Below are positions 39,196-47,190 of a DNA stretch of 64,000 nt, piece after piece (positions within the stretch are counted from its first letter, which is position 1; each line of letters starts with the position of its first letter). Source of the stretch: Parasulfuritortus sp037439465 (GTDB taxonomy: Bacteria; Pseudomonadota; Gammaproteobacteria; Burkholderiales; Thiobacillaceae). The position numbers were made by a program, and so were the translations under genes. Where the stretch lies: positions 1 to 64,000 of the forward strand of contig JBBIVX010000009.1 in the NCBI GenBank assembly GCA_037439465.1, written 5' to 3'. The notes beneath the pieces were generated by a model. That model ran no database searches. It was given only the letters and a program-made list of their open reading frames with translations, and was not told the DNA's origin.

Positions 39196-40728
39196 GTGGC
39201 AGCCCCCCAGTTCGAGATTCCCAAGTTTTCCGATTCGGCCTACACGGAAGTCCCCAAGATTCATGAGGGGACCATGGGCCACATGAAGACCTTTCCCGCT
39301 CAGGAAGCGGCCCAGAAATTACTGGGCTACCCCTGGGCGCTGACCGAGGATTGGCATGATCGCGCCATCGGCCGCATGGGCGAACTACTCAAGAAATACC
39401 GTTCGCTGCGGGTATTCATGGATGCCTGTGTGCACTGCGGCGCCTGTACCGACAAGTGCCATTATTTCCTCGGCACCGCCGACCCGCTTAACATGCCGGT
39501 AGCCCGCCAGGAACTGATGCGCAAGGTCTACCGCCGCTATTTCACCCTCCCCGGCAAGATCGCCCCTTGGCTGGTGGGCGCCGAGGACCTCACCCAGGAA
39601 ACCCTGGAGAAGTGGTACAACTACTACCACCAGTGCTCGGAGTGCCGCCGCTGTTCGGTCTACTGTCCCTACGGCATCGATACCGCCGAGATCACCATGG
39701 CCGGTCGCGAGATCCTTAACACCGTCGGCATCGGCCAGAAGTACTCCAACGAGATCATCGGCAAGGTCTACCGGATCGGCAACAACCTCGGTCTGCCCGG
39801 TCCTGCCCTGGAAGACACCCTGCTCGGCATGGAAGAGGACATGGAGGCCGACACCGGCATCGCCATCAAGATGCCACTCGATGTTGAGGGGGCCGAAATA
39901 CTGCTGGTCACCCCGTCGGCCGATTTCTTCTCCGAGCCGCACGTCGAATCGCTGATGGGCTATGCCAAGGTGTTTCATGCCGCCGGCGCTTCCTGGACGC
40001 TCTCGTCCGTCGCCTCCGAGGCCGGCAACTTTGGCCTCTTCAATGGCAACTACGAGTCGATGCGCAAGGTGGCCATGCGAATCCGCGATGCCGCCCTGCA
40101 GCTTGGCGTCAAGCGCATCGTCGTCGGCGAGTGCGGCCATGCCTGGCGCGTCGCCTACGCCTTCTGGAACACGCTCAACGGCGTCGGTTACGGTGGCAAC
40201 GATCCCTTCTCGATTGAATTGCAGAAACAGCTCGATCCCCGCTTCAAGCAGCCCATGCATATCTGCGAGTACACCTGGGACCTGATCCAGCAGGGTGTGC
40301 TGAAGTTCGACAAATCAAAGAACGACAATCGCGTCATCACCTTCCACGATTCCTGCAACGTGGCGCGCGCCACCCGCATGGGCGACGAGCCGGGCGGCCA
40401 GTTCAGCATTCCGCGCAACATCATCAAGGCCGTGGCCAACAACTACGTCGATATGGCGGCGGAGACCATCGGCGAAGCGACCTTCTGCTGCGGCGGCGGC
40501 GCCGGCATCCTGACCGACGATCTGATGGAGGTCAGGGTCAAGGGCGCCCTGCCCCGCATGAACGCCTACAACAACGTAGTTCAGGAGAAAGGCGTCAACT
40601 TCCTGGCGCTGATCTGCGCCATCTGCAAAGCGCAGTTCACCAAGGTATTTCCGGTTTACGGTTTCGACATGGGCATGGTCGGCGGTGTGCACCAACTGGT
40701 GAGCACCGCGATCAAGCTCGAGGATTGA
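39196..40728 (+). CDS. dsrK: DsrK, HdrD-like iron-sulfur subunit
   Basis: 510 aa; GTG start with AAGGAG 5 nt upstream. Two [4Fe-4S] motifs: CVHCGACTDKCHYF and CSECRRCSVYCPYG. The C-terminal part has CCG-type motifs seen in heterodisulfide reductases (HDSCNVARATRMG and FCCGGGAG), predicting a noncubane [4Fe-4S] cluster. It faces the cytoplasm, binds DsrM and reacts with the DsrC disulfide/trisulfide. Confidence 0.95.
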   Translation: MAAPQFEIPKFSDSAYTEVPKIHEGTMGHMKTFPAQEAAQKLLGYPWALTEDWHDRAIGRMGELLKKYRSLRVFMDACVHCGACTDKCHYFLGTADPLNMPVARQELMRKVYRRYFTLPGKIAPWLVGAEDLTQETLEKWYNYYHQCSECRRCSVYCPYGIDTAEITMAGREILNTVGIGQKYSNEIIGKVYRIGNNLGLPGPALEDTLLGMEEDMEADTGIAIKMPLDVEGAEILLVTPSADFFSEPHVESLMGYAKVFHAAGASWTLSSVASEAGNFGLFNGNYESMRKVAMRIRDAALQLGVKRIVVGECGHAWRVAYAFWNTLNGVGYGGNDPFSIELQKQLDPRFKQPMHICEYTWDLIQQGVLKFDKSKNDNRVITFHDSCNVARATRMGDEPGGQFSIPRNIIKAVANNYVDMAAETIGEATFCCGGGAGILTDDLMEVRVKGALPRMNAYNNVVQEKGVNFLALICAICKAQFTKVFPVYGFDMGMVGGVHQLVSTAIKLED

Positions 40729-40797
40729 TTGAGGCGGGCAACCGCGTTACGAAAGACAGGCGGCCCCCACCGCACGATTTACGATAGGAGAGCGAAG

Positions 40798-42774
40798 ATG
40801 TCGGTCACATCCAAAGACGTAAAGAAGACTGAAGGCAAAATCTGGCGCCGTTACAAGGACGGGCAGACCGAGGCAGACTACCGTTCCAACCAGGACAAGA
40901 TTTTCCAGGCCGGTTGGAGCCACAAGTGCCCGGAATATATGCTCTCGACGCCACCCTGCCAGGGTTCATGCCCGGCCGGCGAGGACATCCGTTCCTACCT
41001 CAACATCGTGCGCGGCATCGAGAAGCCGCCAGTCGGTGCCGACGGCAAGCCCAGCATGAGCTGGCAGGAATATGCCTGGCGCCGGCTGACCGAAGCCAAC
41101 CCCTTTCCCGCCGTCATGGGCCGCGTCTGCCCGGCCCCCTGCGAGTCCGGTTGCAACCGTAACCAGGTGGAAGAAAACGTCGGCATCAACTCGGTCGAGC
41201 ACTACCTCGGCAACTGGGCCATCGAGCACAAGCTGGCCTTCGTCAAGCCGACCAAGAAGAGCGGCAAGAAAGTGGCCATCCTCGGCGGCGGTCCCGCCGG
41301 CCTGGCCGCGGCCTACCAGCTCACCCTCAAGGGCCATAGCTGCACCATCTTCGACGACCACGCCGAACTCGGCGGCATGATGCGCTACGGCATCCCCGGT
41401 TTCCGTACCCCGCGTGAAGTGCTCGACGCCGAAATCCAGCGCATACTCGACCTGGGTGTCGGGACCAAACTGAACTGCCGCGTCGGTACCGACATGCCGA
41501 TGGCGGAGATCGAGCAGAACTTTGATGCCGTACTTATGGGCCTCGGCGCCCAGGCCGGCCGCGCCCTGCCTGTCGATGGCGCCGACGCCCCCAACTGCGT
41601 TACCGCCATGGCCTTCCTGCGGGCCTTCAACGAAGGCCGCCTGCAGCACGTGGGCAACAAGGTGGTGGTCATCGGCGGTGGCGACACCTCCATCGACGTC
41701 GCCACGGTCGCCCGCCGGCTGGGCAAGATCACCAACGCTTCCACCACCGACCTGCCGGAAATGGTGCTGGCAGGCCATGTCGCCCATGACGTCGCCAGCA
41801 TCGCTGCCCGCCAGGGCGTCGAGGTGGTGCTGGTATCGCGCGCCACCATCGACAAGATGGCCGCCAACAAGCATGAGGTCGAGCAGGCGCAAGCCGAAGG
41901 CATCCAGATCGTCGGTGGCGTTACGCCAGTCGGTATCGTCAAGGGCCCCGACGGCCGCGCTACGGCCCTGAGAGTCGCCAAGTTCGAGATGGCCGGCAAG
42001 GAAACCAAGATCATCGCCGGCACCGAACAGGACATCAGCGGCGACCTGATCGTCTCCGCCATCGGGCAGGCCGTGGACTTCACCGGTCTCGAAGTCTTCA
42101 ACAACAACAACGGTCTGATCAAGACCGACAAGAACTATCGTTTCCCCAACAAACCCAACGTCTTCGTCGCCGGCGACGTCATCCGTCCGCACCTGCTGAC
42201 CACCGCCATCGGCCATGCCCGCATCTGCGCCGCAGGCATCGACGAGTTTCTATCAGGTGAAGAGCCCGACAAGCGGCCCAAGGTCGATGTGCACCATTGG
42301 GACATGGTGCGCAAGTGGCTGGAAGCCGGTCACGAATACAGTGAACACCATGGCCAGGAATGGGGCAGCTCTGCTTGGAAGGACACGCTGCATAACTTCG
42401 AGGATCGCTCCGGCCGTTATGTGATTTCCTCCACGGAGCTCTTCCTCGGCCACTTTTCCACCACCCCGCGCAACCAGCGCAAGGTAACGGTGCTGGACAA
42501 GGAATCGGCGCTGGGCAACTTCCAGGATCGCCTGCATGCCCTGTCCGAACAGGAGACCGTGGCCGAGGCCAAGCGTTGCATGTCCTGCGGCCTTTGCTTC
42601 GAGTGCGACAACTGCGTCATCTACTGCCCGCAGACCGCCGTATTCAAGGTCAGGAAGAAGGACAATCCGACCACCGGCCGTTATGTCGACACCGATTACA
42701 CCAAGTGCATCGGCTGTCACATCTGCGCCGATGTCTGCCCGACCGGCTACATCCAGATGGGCATGGGCGACTGA
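40798..42774 (+). CDS. dsrL: DsrL, iron-sulfur flavoprotein NAD(P)H oxidoreductase
   Basis: 658 aa from the ATG at 40798 with AGGAG 7 nt upstream. N-terminal Cys region (CPEYMLSTPPCQGSCPAGED, CPAPCESGCNRNQVEE), FAD site VAILGGGPAGLAAAYQL, NAD(P)H site VVVIGGGDTSIDVATVAR, then a C-terminal linker domain and two ferredoxin motifs (CMSCGLCFECDNCVIYCPQTA, CIGCHICADVCPTGY). It is homologous to the small subunit of glutamate synthase. It couples DsrAB sulfur oxidation to NAD(P)+ reduction and is essential in Allochromatium. It lies between dsrK and dsrJ as in other oxidisers. Confidence 0.96.
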   Translation: MSVTSKDVKKTEGKIWRRYKDGQTEADYRSNQDKIFQAGWSHKCPEYMLSTPPCQGSCPAGEDIRSYLNIVRGIEKPPVGADGKPSMSWQEYAWRRLTEANPFPAVMGRVCPAPCESGCNRNQVEENVGINSVEHYLGNWAIEHKLAFVKPTKKSGKKVAILGGGPAGLAAAYQLTLKGHSCTIFDDHAELGGMMRYGIPGFRTPREVLDAEIQRILDLGVGTKLNCRVGTDMPMAEIEQNFDAVLMGLGAQAGRALPVDGADAPNCVTAMAFLRAFNEGRLQHVGNKVVVIGGGDTSIDVATVARRLGKITNASTTDLPEMVLAGHVAHDVASIAARQGVEVVLVSRATIDKMAANKHEVEQAQAEGIQIVGGVTPVGIVKGPDGRATALRVAKFEMAGKETKIIAGTEQDISGDLIVSAIGQAVDFTGLEVFNNNNGLIKTDKNYRFPNKPNVFVAGDVIRPHLLTTAIGHARICAAGIDEFLSGEEPDKRPKVDVHHWDMVRKWLEAGHEYSEHHGQEWGSSAWKDTLHNFEDRSGRYVISSTELFLGHFSTTPRNQRKVTVLDKESALGNFQDRLHALSEQETVAEAKRCMSCGLCFECDNCVIYCPQTAVFKVRKKDNPTTGRYVDTDYTKCIGCHICADVCPTGYIQMGMGD

Positions 42775-42828
42775 AGCCACAGCAAGCAACAGCCAGGTAT
42801 CAGGTATCAGTGACGGAAGGATGACCGA

Positions 42829-43284
42829 ATGGCGAGCATACGCAACATGGTGCGGGCCTTTGCCCTGACAGGCGCTTTGGCCGCCTTGGCCATGGCGCCC
42901 CTGGGGGCCGTGGCCGGTGTGGACCTGCCCGCCCTGGAAAAGGGCAAGGGTGAGAAGTGCGTCGAGGACACGCCGTTCATGCGGCGCAACCACATGGAGC
43001 TGCTCAAGCATCATCGCAACGAAACGATGCACAAGGGCATACGAACCACCCGCTACAGTCTCAAGGGCTGTGTCGAGTGCCATGCCAGCAGCAAGACCGG
43101 CAGCGTCGCGGCCAGCGAGCAGGACTTCTGCGCCGCCTGCCACAGCTACGCCTCGGTCAAGCTCGATTGCTGGGACTGCCACGCGACCAAACCCGCCAAA
43201 CCCAAAGCGGCGGCCCAGGCCACGGCCAGCCAGCCGGCGTTGAACCTGATGCCCTCTGTCCAAACCGGAGGTCAAGCGCAATGA
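42829..43284 (+). CDS. dsrJ: DsrJ, periplasmic triheme cytochrome c
   Basis: 151 aa. Uncleaved signal or anchor (AFALTGALAALAMAPLGAVAG) followed by three heme motifs: CVECH, CAACH and CWDCH. The family has one heme with unusual His/Cys ligation; a Cys before the first motif (GEKCVEDTPF) is a candidate. The C-terminus is Ala/Pro-rich. It is the periplasmic subunit of DsrMKJOP. It overlaps dsrO by ATGA. Confidence 0.94.
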   Translation: MASIRNMVRAFALTGALAALAMAPLGAVAGVDLPALEKGKGEKCVEDTPFMRRNHMELLKHHRNETMHKGIRTTRYSLKGCVECHASSKTGSVAASEQDFCAACHSYASVKLDCWDCHATKPAKPKAAAQATASQPALNLMPSVQTGGQAQ

Positions 43285-44033
43285 GCGATCTCAACCACAC
43301 CGCTGGCGCCGGCGAAGAGCGGCGTAATTTTCTCAAGGTCGGCGCCGGTCTGGCCGGCGTCGCCCTCGCCCCAGGCGTCTTGCTCTATGGCGTCAGCGCC
43401 CATAGCCGCGCCCCGGAAGAGGCGGCCTCCAGCCGAGTGCGCTGGGGCATGTTGATCGACACCACCAAGTGCGCGGCCGGCTGTAACGGCTGCGTGTCCG
43501 CCTGCAACAACGAGAACGGACTGTCAGGCGAGACCGGTGAGCAGGATTCGCAGTGGATCCGCAAACTGAACATCCGCCACCTGCAGACCGGCGTCGAGCA
43601 CAACCTACCCATGCTCTGTCAGCATTGCGAACACCCGCCCTGCGTGGATGTCTGCCCGACCGGCGCCTCCATGAAACGCGCCGACGGCATCGTGCTGGTC
43701 GATCGCCACGTCTGTATCGGCTGCCGTTACTGCATGATGGCCTGCCCCTACAAGGCACGTTCTTTCGTGCATGAGCCGCTCACCGACCAGAACCCTGAGG
43801 TTCCTCGTGGCAAAGGCTGCGTCGAGGCCTGTACCTTCTGCGTACAGCGTGTGGACCGCGACGAAACGCCCGCCTGCGTCCAGGCCTGCAATGCCGAGGG
43901 CCATCAGGCCATGTTGTTCGGCGACCTCAACAACCCGGAAAGCGACATCGCCAAGGCCATGAAGACATATGCCAGCACAGAGGTGCGCGGCGATCTTGGC
44001 CTCAACACCGGTGTCCGTTACCAGGGGATATAA
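43281..44033 (+). CDS. dsrO: DsrO, periplasmic ferredoxin-like subunit
   Basis: 250 aa. Tat signal with ERRNFLKVGAGLAGVAL, then four ferredoxin-type Cys clusters: CAAGCNGCVSACNNEN, CQHCEHPPCVDVCPTG, CIGCRYCMMACPYKAR and CVEACTFCVQRVDRDETPAC. It is like the NrfC/HybA electron-transfer subunits and connects DsrJ to DsrP outside the membrane. Three nt separate it from dsrP. Confidence 0.95.
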   Translation: MSDLNHTAGAGEERRNFLKVGAGLAGVALAPGVLLYGVSAHSRAPEEAASSRVRWGMLIDTTKCAAGCNGCVSACNNENGLSGETGEQDSQWIRKLNIRHLQTGVEHNLPMLCQHCEHPPCVDVCPTGASMKRADGIVLVDRHVCIGCRYCMMACPYKARSFVHEPLTDQNPEVPRGKGCVEACTFCVQRVDRDETPACVQACNAEGHQAMLFGDLNNPESDIAKAMKTYASTEVRGDLGLNTGVRYQGI

Positions 44034-44036
44034 ACC

Positions 44037-45236
44037 ATGACTGACGTTACCTGCCTGTCCGCCGACTGCAGCAAAAGCAAACCCTTCTGGGCGTTGTTGG
44101 CCCTGGGTGGCCTGGTACTTCTGGGAACTTTCATCGCCTATTTCTATGTGGAGCATCACGGCCACATCGTCACCGGCATGAACAACCAGATCGTCTGGGG
44201 CCTGCCGCACGTCTTCGCGGTCTTTCTCATCGTTGCCGCCTCGGGTGTACTCAACGTCGCCTCCATCGGTTCGGTATTCGGCAAGAAGATGTACAAGGCG
44301 CGCGCGCGTCTATCCGCCCTTCTGGCCCTGACCATTCTGACCGGCGGCCTGGCCGTGCTGGTGCTGGACCTCGGTCGCTCGGATCGCCTGATCGTGGCCA
44401 TGACCCACTACAATTTCAAATCCATCTTTGCCCTCAACATGATTTTCTACAATGGCTTCTTCGCCATCGTAGGCCTGTATCTCCTGACCATGATGGATAA
44501 GAAATTCAAGCCCTGGTACAAGCCGGTCGGCTTCCTGGCCTTCATCTGGCGGCTGGCGCTGACCACCGCCACCGGTTCCATCTTCGGCTTTCTGGTGGCA
44601 CGGGCCGGCTACAACTCGGCCCTCTACGCGCCGATGTTCATCATCTACTCCTTCGCCTATGGCCTGGCCTGCTTCATCGTGGTCCAGGCCGCCATGTACA
44701 AGTGGAATGCCATCGAGATCGACGCCGCCGTTCTTGGCCGGCTGAAGAACCTGCTCGCCACCTTTGTCGCCGCCGCCTTGTACTTCACCGTCGTGCTGCA
44801 TCTGACCAATATGTACTTTGCCAAGCAGTGGGACTTCGAGCGTTTTCTCCTGTCCGAAGGCGGTATCTTCACTTTCATGTTCTGGGTCGGCCAGGTGGTC
44901 ATCGGCGGCATCCTGCCGCTGCTCCTGATCTTCAGCCCCAGTACCGGCAAGCAGCCGGCCATGCTAGTCATTGCCGCGCTGCTGGTCATCGTCGGCGGCC
45001 ATGCCCAGATGTATGTCACCATCGTCGGCGGTCAAGCCTTCCCGCTCGACATCTTTCCCGGATACGCGGAATCCAGCAGCTTCTTCGATGGCGTAGTGCA
45101 TACCTATAGCCCCTCCATCTGGGAGGTGCTGCTGGCGGTGGGCGGCATTGCCACTACGTTCCTGCTCACCACGATGGCCGTGCGTGTCTTCAAGTTTCTG
45201 CCCGAGGACAATCCCAAGGACTCCACCCAGCACTGA
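44037..45236 (+). CDS. dsrP: DsrP, NrfD-family membrane subunit
   Basis: 399 aa, about ten membrane helices, NrfD/PsrC family: FWALLALGGLVLLGTFIAYFY, VWGLPHVFAVFLIVAASGVLNV and so on to the C-terminal SIWEVLLAVGGIATTFLLTTM. NrfD-like proteins exchange electrons with the quinone pool. It is the last member of dsrMKLJOP and is followed by a hairpin terminator. Confidence 0.94.
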   Translation: MTDVTCLSADCSKSKPFWALLALGGLVLLGTFIAYFYVEHHGHIVTGMNNQIVWGLPHVFAVFLIVAASGVLNVASIGSVFGKKMYKARARLSALLALTILTGGLAVLVLDLGRSDRLIVAMTHYNFKSIFALNMIFYNGFFAIVGLYLLTMMDKKFKPWYKPVGFLAFIWRLALTTATGSIFGFLVARAGYNSALYAPMFIIYSFAYGLACFIVVQAAMYKWNAIEIDAAVLGRLKNLLATFVAAALYFTVVLHLTNMYFAKQWDFERFLLSEGGIFTFMFWVGQVVIGGILPLLLIFSPSTGKQPAMLVIAALLVIVGGHAQMYVTIVGGQAFPLDIFPGYAESSSFFDGVVHTYSPSIWEVLLAVGGIATTFLLTTMAVRVFKFLPEDNPKDSTQH

Positions 45237-45271
45237 GCTGGCGTGAGTGGCGTCGGCAGGACCAGATGGGC

Positions 45272-45306
45272 AGCAAAAAGCCGACTAATACTGTCGGCTT
45301 TTTGCT
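45272..45306 (+). terminator. Terminator between dsrP and dsrN
   Basis: AGCAAAAAGCCGAC and GTCGGCTTTTTGCT form a 14-bp perfect stem with a 7-nt loop. The stem contains the T5 run; no longer T tract follows. Works in either direction. It separates the structural dsr operon from dsrN. Confidence 0.8.
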
Positions 45307-45313
45307 CAAGCAC

Positions 45314-45328
45314 TGGTAAACTATTGGC
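45314..45328 (+). promoter_or_regulatory. Extended -10 promoter of dsrN with predicted leaderless start
   Basis: TGG followed by TAAACT (45317-45322) and six nt (ATTGGC) before the dsrN ATG. There is no ribosome binding site. The position relative to the upstream terminator indicates a separate dsrN transcript. Confidence 0.45.
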
Positions 45329-46723
45329 ATGGCCGCCCTGTATCTCTCCGCCGCCCACAAATCATCCGGCAAGACCACCGTGACGCTGGGCTTGTGCCGT
45401 GCCCTGTCGAGGCATGGCCTGCGCCTGCAACTCTTCAAGAAGGGGCCGGACTATATCGATCCGATCTGGCATGCCGTGGCCAGCGGGCGTCCCTCCTACA
45501 ACCTGGATTTCCGCCTGATGCAGCCTGGCGAGATCGATGATCTCTACAACCGCCAGGCCGCGGCGGCCGACCTGGCCCTCATCGAGGGCAACAAGGGACT
45601 CTATGACGGTATGGATGTCGCGGGTAGCGACAGCAATGCCGCTCTGGCAAAACAATTGAACCTGCCTGTGGTACTGGTCATTGACAGCATCGGCATCACC
45701 CGTGGAGTGGCGCCCCTGCTGCTGGGCTACCAGTCCTTCGACCCGGCCGTGCGCATCGCCGGCGTCATTCTCAACAAGGTGGGCGGGCCGCGCCATGAGG
45801 GTAAACTGCGCGCCGTCATCGAGCATTACACCGATATTCCCGTGCTCGGGGCCATACCCAAGGATGCTCGCCTGCTGATCGAGGAACGCCATCTCGGACT
45901 GGTGCCCGGTAACGAGGATGCGATAGCCGAACAACGTATCGAGGCCATCGCCGACGTCATCGCCGCGCATGTCGATCTGGTGGCGCTGCGGCGGGCCGCC
46001 ACGGCAGCACCGCCGGCGCGCCTTTGCAAATCCGAGCTGTCCAGGCCCGCTAGCCGTCGGGCGCTACGCATCGCCATTGCTCGTGACCGCGCTTTTGGTT
46101 TTTATTACAGCGAGGATATCGATACCCTCACCGATAGCGGCGCTGAACTCGTGCCCCTGGACACTCTGAGAGATACGGCACTGCCCGATGTGGACGGTCT
46201 CATCATCGGCGGCGGCTTTCCTGAGTCCTTCATCGCCGACCTGGCCGCCAACCGCAGTCTGAAACGGGATATCCGGCAGGCGGTCGAGGCCGGCCTGCCG
46301 GTGTACGCCGAATGCGGCGGGCTCATGTACCTTGCCCGCTCCATCCGCTGGAACGATCAGTGCGGCGACATGGTCGGCCTCATTCCCGGCGACGCCGTGA
46401 TGGGCAGCCGTCCGGTCGGACGCGGCTATGCCAGCGTGCGTGAAACCGGGGCCTCACCCCTCGGCGTCATCGCCGGGCGCGAGCACCAGGCGCATGAATT
46501 TCATCATTCCCACTTGGAAAATCTACCCGACGGCCTGACCTATGCCTATGACGTGACCCGCGGTCACGGCATCGACGGTCGCCATGACGGTTACGTTCAA
46601 CAGAATCTGCTCGCTGCTTACTGCCACCGGCGGGGCTCGGGCGAACACGGCTGGATTCGCGCCTTCCTGGCGAAGGTACAAACCCGGGCCGATCAACGCA
46701 ACGCGGCCGAACTGGCCGCCTGA
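45329..46723 (+). CDS. dsrN: DsrN, siroheme amidase (CbiA/CobB family)
   Basis: 464 aa. N-terminal P-loop-type domain (SAAHKSSGKTTVTLGLCRAL) and a C-terminal glutamine amidotransferase domain with YAECGGLMYLA (active Cys) and AHEFHHSHLEN. It is homologous to cobyrinic acid a,c-diamide synthases. In sulfur oxidisers DsrN probably amidates siroheme to siro(heme)amide for DsrAB. It starts without an SD sequence. dsrR follows 15 nt after its stop. Confidence 0.93.
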   Translation: MAALYLSAAHKSSGKTTVTLGLCRALSRHGLRLQLFKKGPDYIDPIWHAVASGRPSYNLDFRLMQPGEIDDLYNRQAAAADLALIEGNKGLYDGMDVAGSDSNAALAKQLNLPVVLVIDSIGITRGVAPLLLGYQSFDPAVRIAGVILNKVGGPRHEGKLRAVIEHYTDIPVLGAIPKDARLLIEERHLGLVPGNEDAIAEQRIEAIADVIAAHVDLVALRRAATAAPPARLCKSELSRPASRRALRIAIARDRAFGFYYSEDIDTLTDSGAELVPLDTLRDTALPDVDGLIIGGGFPESFIADLAANRSLKRDIRQAVEAGLPVYAECGGLMYLARSIRWNDQCGDMVGLIPGDAVMGSRPVGRGYASVRETGASPLGVIAGREHQAHEFHHSHLENLPDGLTYAYDVTRGHGIDGRHDGYVQQNLLAAYCHRRGSGEHGWIRAFLAKVQTRADQRNAAELAA

Positions 46724-46738
46724 CACAAGGACCACGAC

Positions 46739-47101
46739 ATGATCAGTCTTACCAAACCCGCCGCCGAGCAAGTCGCCCGTGCCGCCGCCGAAACCGGCGC
46801 GGAAAACATGGGCCTGCGCATCGCCGCCAAGGTCAACGATGCCGGTGTACTGGAATTCGGCATGGGTTTCGACGACGAACGCACCGACGACACCATCGTC
46901 GAGTCCTACGGCGTTACTCTGCTCATCCACCCCAACAGCGCCGAGTTGCTCAATGGTGTCACCATCGACTTCGCCGAAGTCGCCCCCGGGGAATCGCGCT
47001 TTGTCTTCATGCTGCCCGAGATGAGCAGCGGCAGTAGTTGCGGTTCGGGCGGCTGCGGTGGCGGCAGTTGTGGCTCGGGCGGCTGCGGCAGCGCCAGCTA
47101 A
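46739..47101 (+). CDS. dsrR: DsrR, A-type-carrier-like protein with Cys-rich tail
   Basis: 120 aa. An IscA-like domain (MISLTKPAAEQVARAAAETG, LRIAAKVNDAGVLEFGMGFDD, LLIHPNSAELLNGVTIDFAE) without the internal Cys of IscA. It ends in a Gly/Ser/Cys tail repeating GSGGC with four Cys. DsrR of Allochromatium is reported to lack the IscA cysteines and to affect dsr expression after transcription, so a four-Cys tail is unusual. It follows dsrN. Confidence 0.85.
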   Translation: MISLTKPAAEQVARAAAETGAENMGLRIAAKVNDAGVLEFGMGFDDERTDDTIVESYGVTLLIHPNSAELLNGVTIDFAEVAPGESRFVFMLPEMSSGSSCGSGGCGGGSCGSGGCGSAS

Positions 47102-47102
47102 T

Positions 47103-47190
47103 TCGCCGACGGGGTGAGAAGTGGTGGATGACAACACCCGTACTGCATCACTCGTCACCCTGTCACTCGTCACACTGTCACTGGTTTGAT
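47103..47190. repeat. Low-complexity spacer between dsrR and cysG
   Basis: GGTGAGAAGTGGTGGATGAC precedes tandem-like CACTCGTCACCCTGTCACTCGTCACACTGTCACT units just before the cysG ATG. It is of the same GTCACTC composition as the spacer at 32595. No ribosome binding site is evident before cysG. Confidence 0.45.

Noticed and set aside
40966..42216. Long minus-strand open frame inside dsrL (and similar ones inside norB, dsrA and nirS)
   Set aside because: They are antisense shadows caused by high GC codon bias; the translations are low-complexity with no domain.
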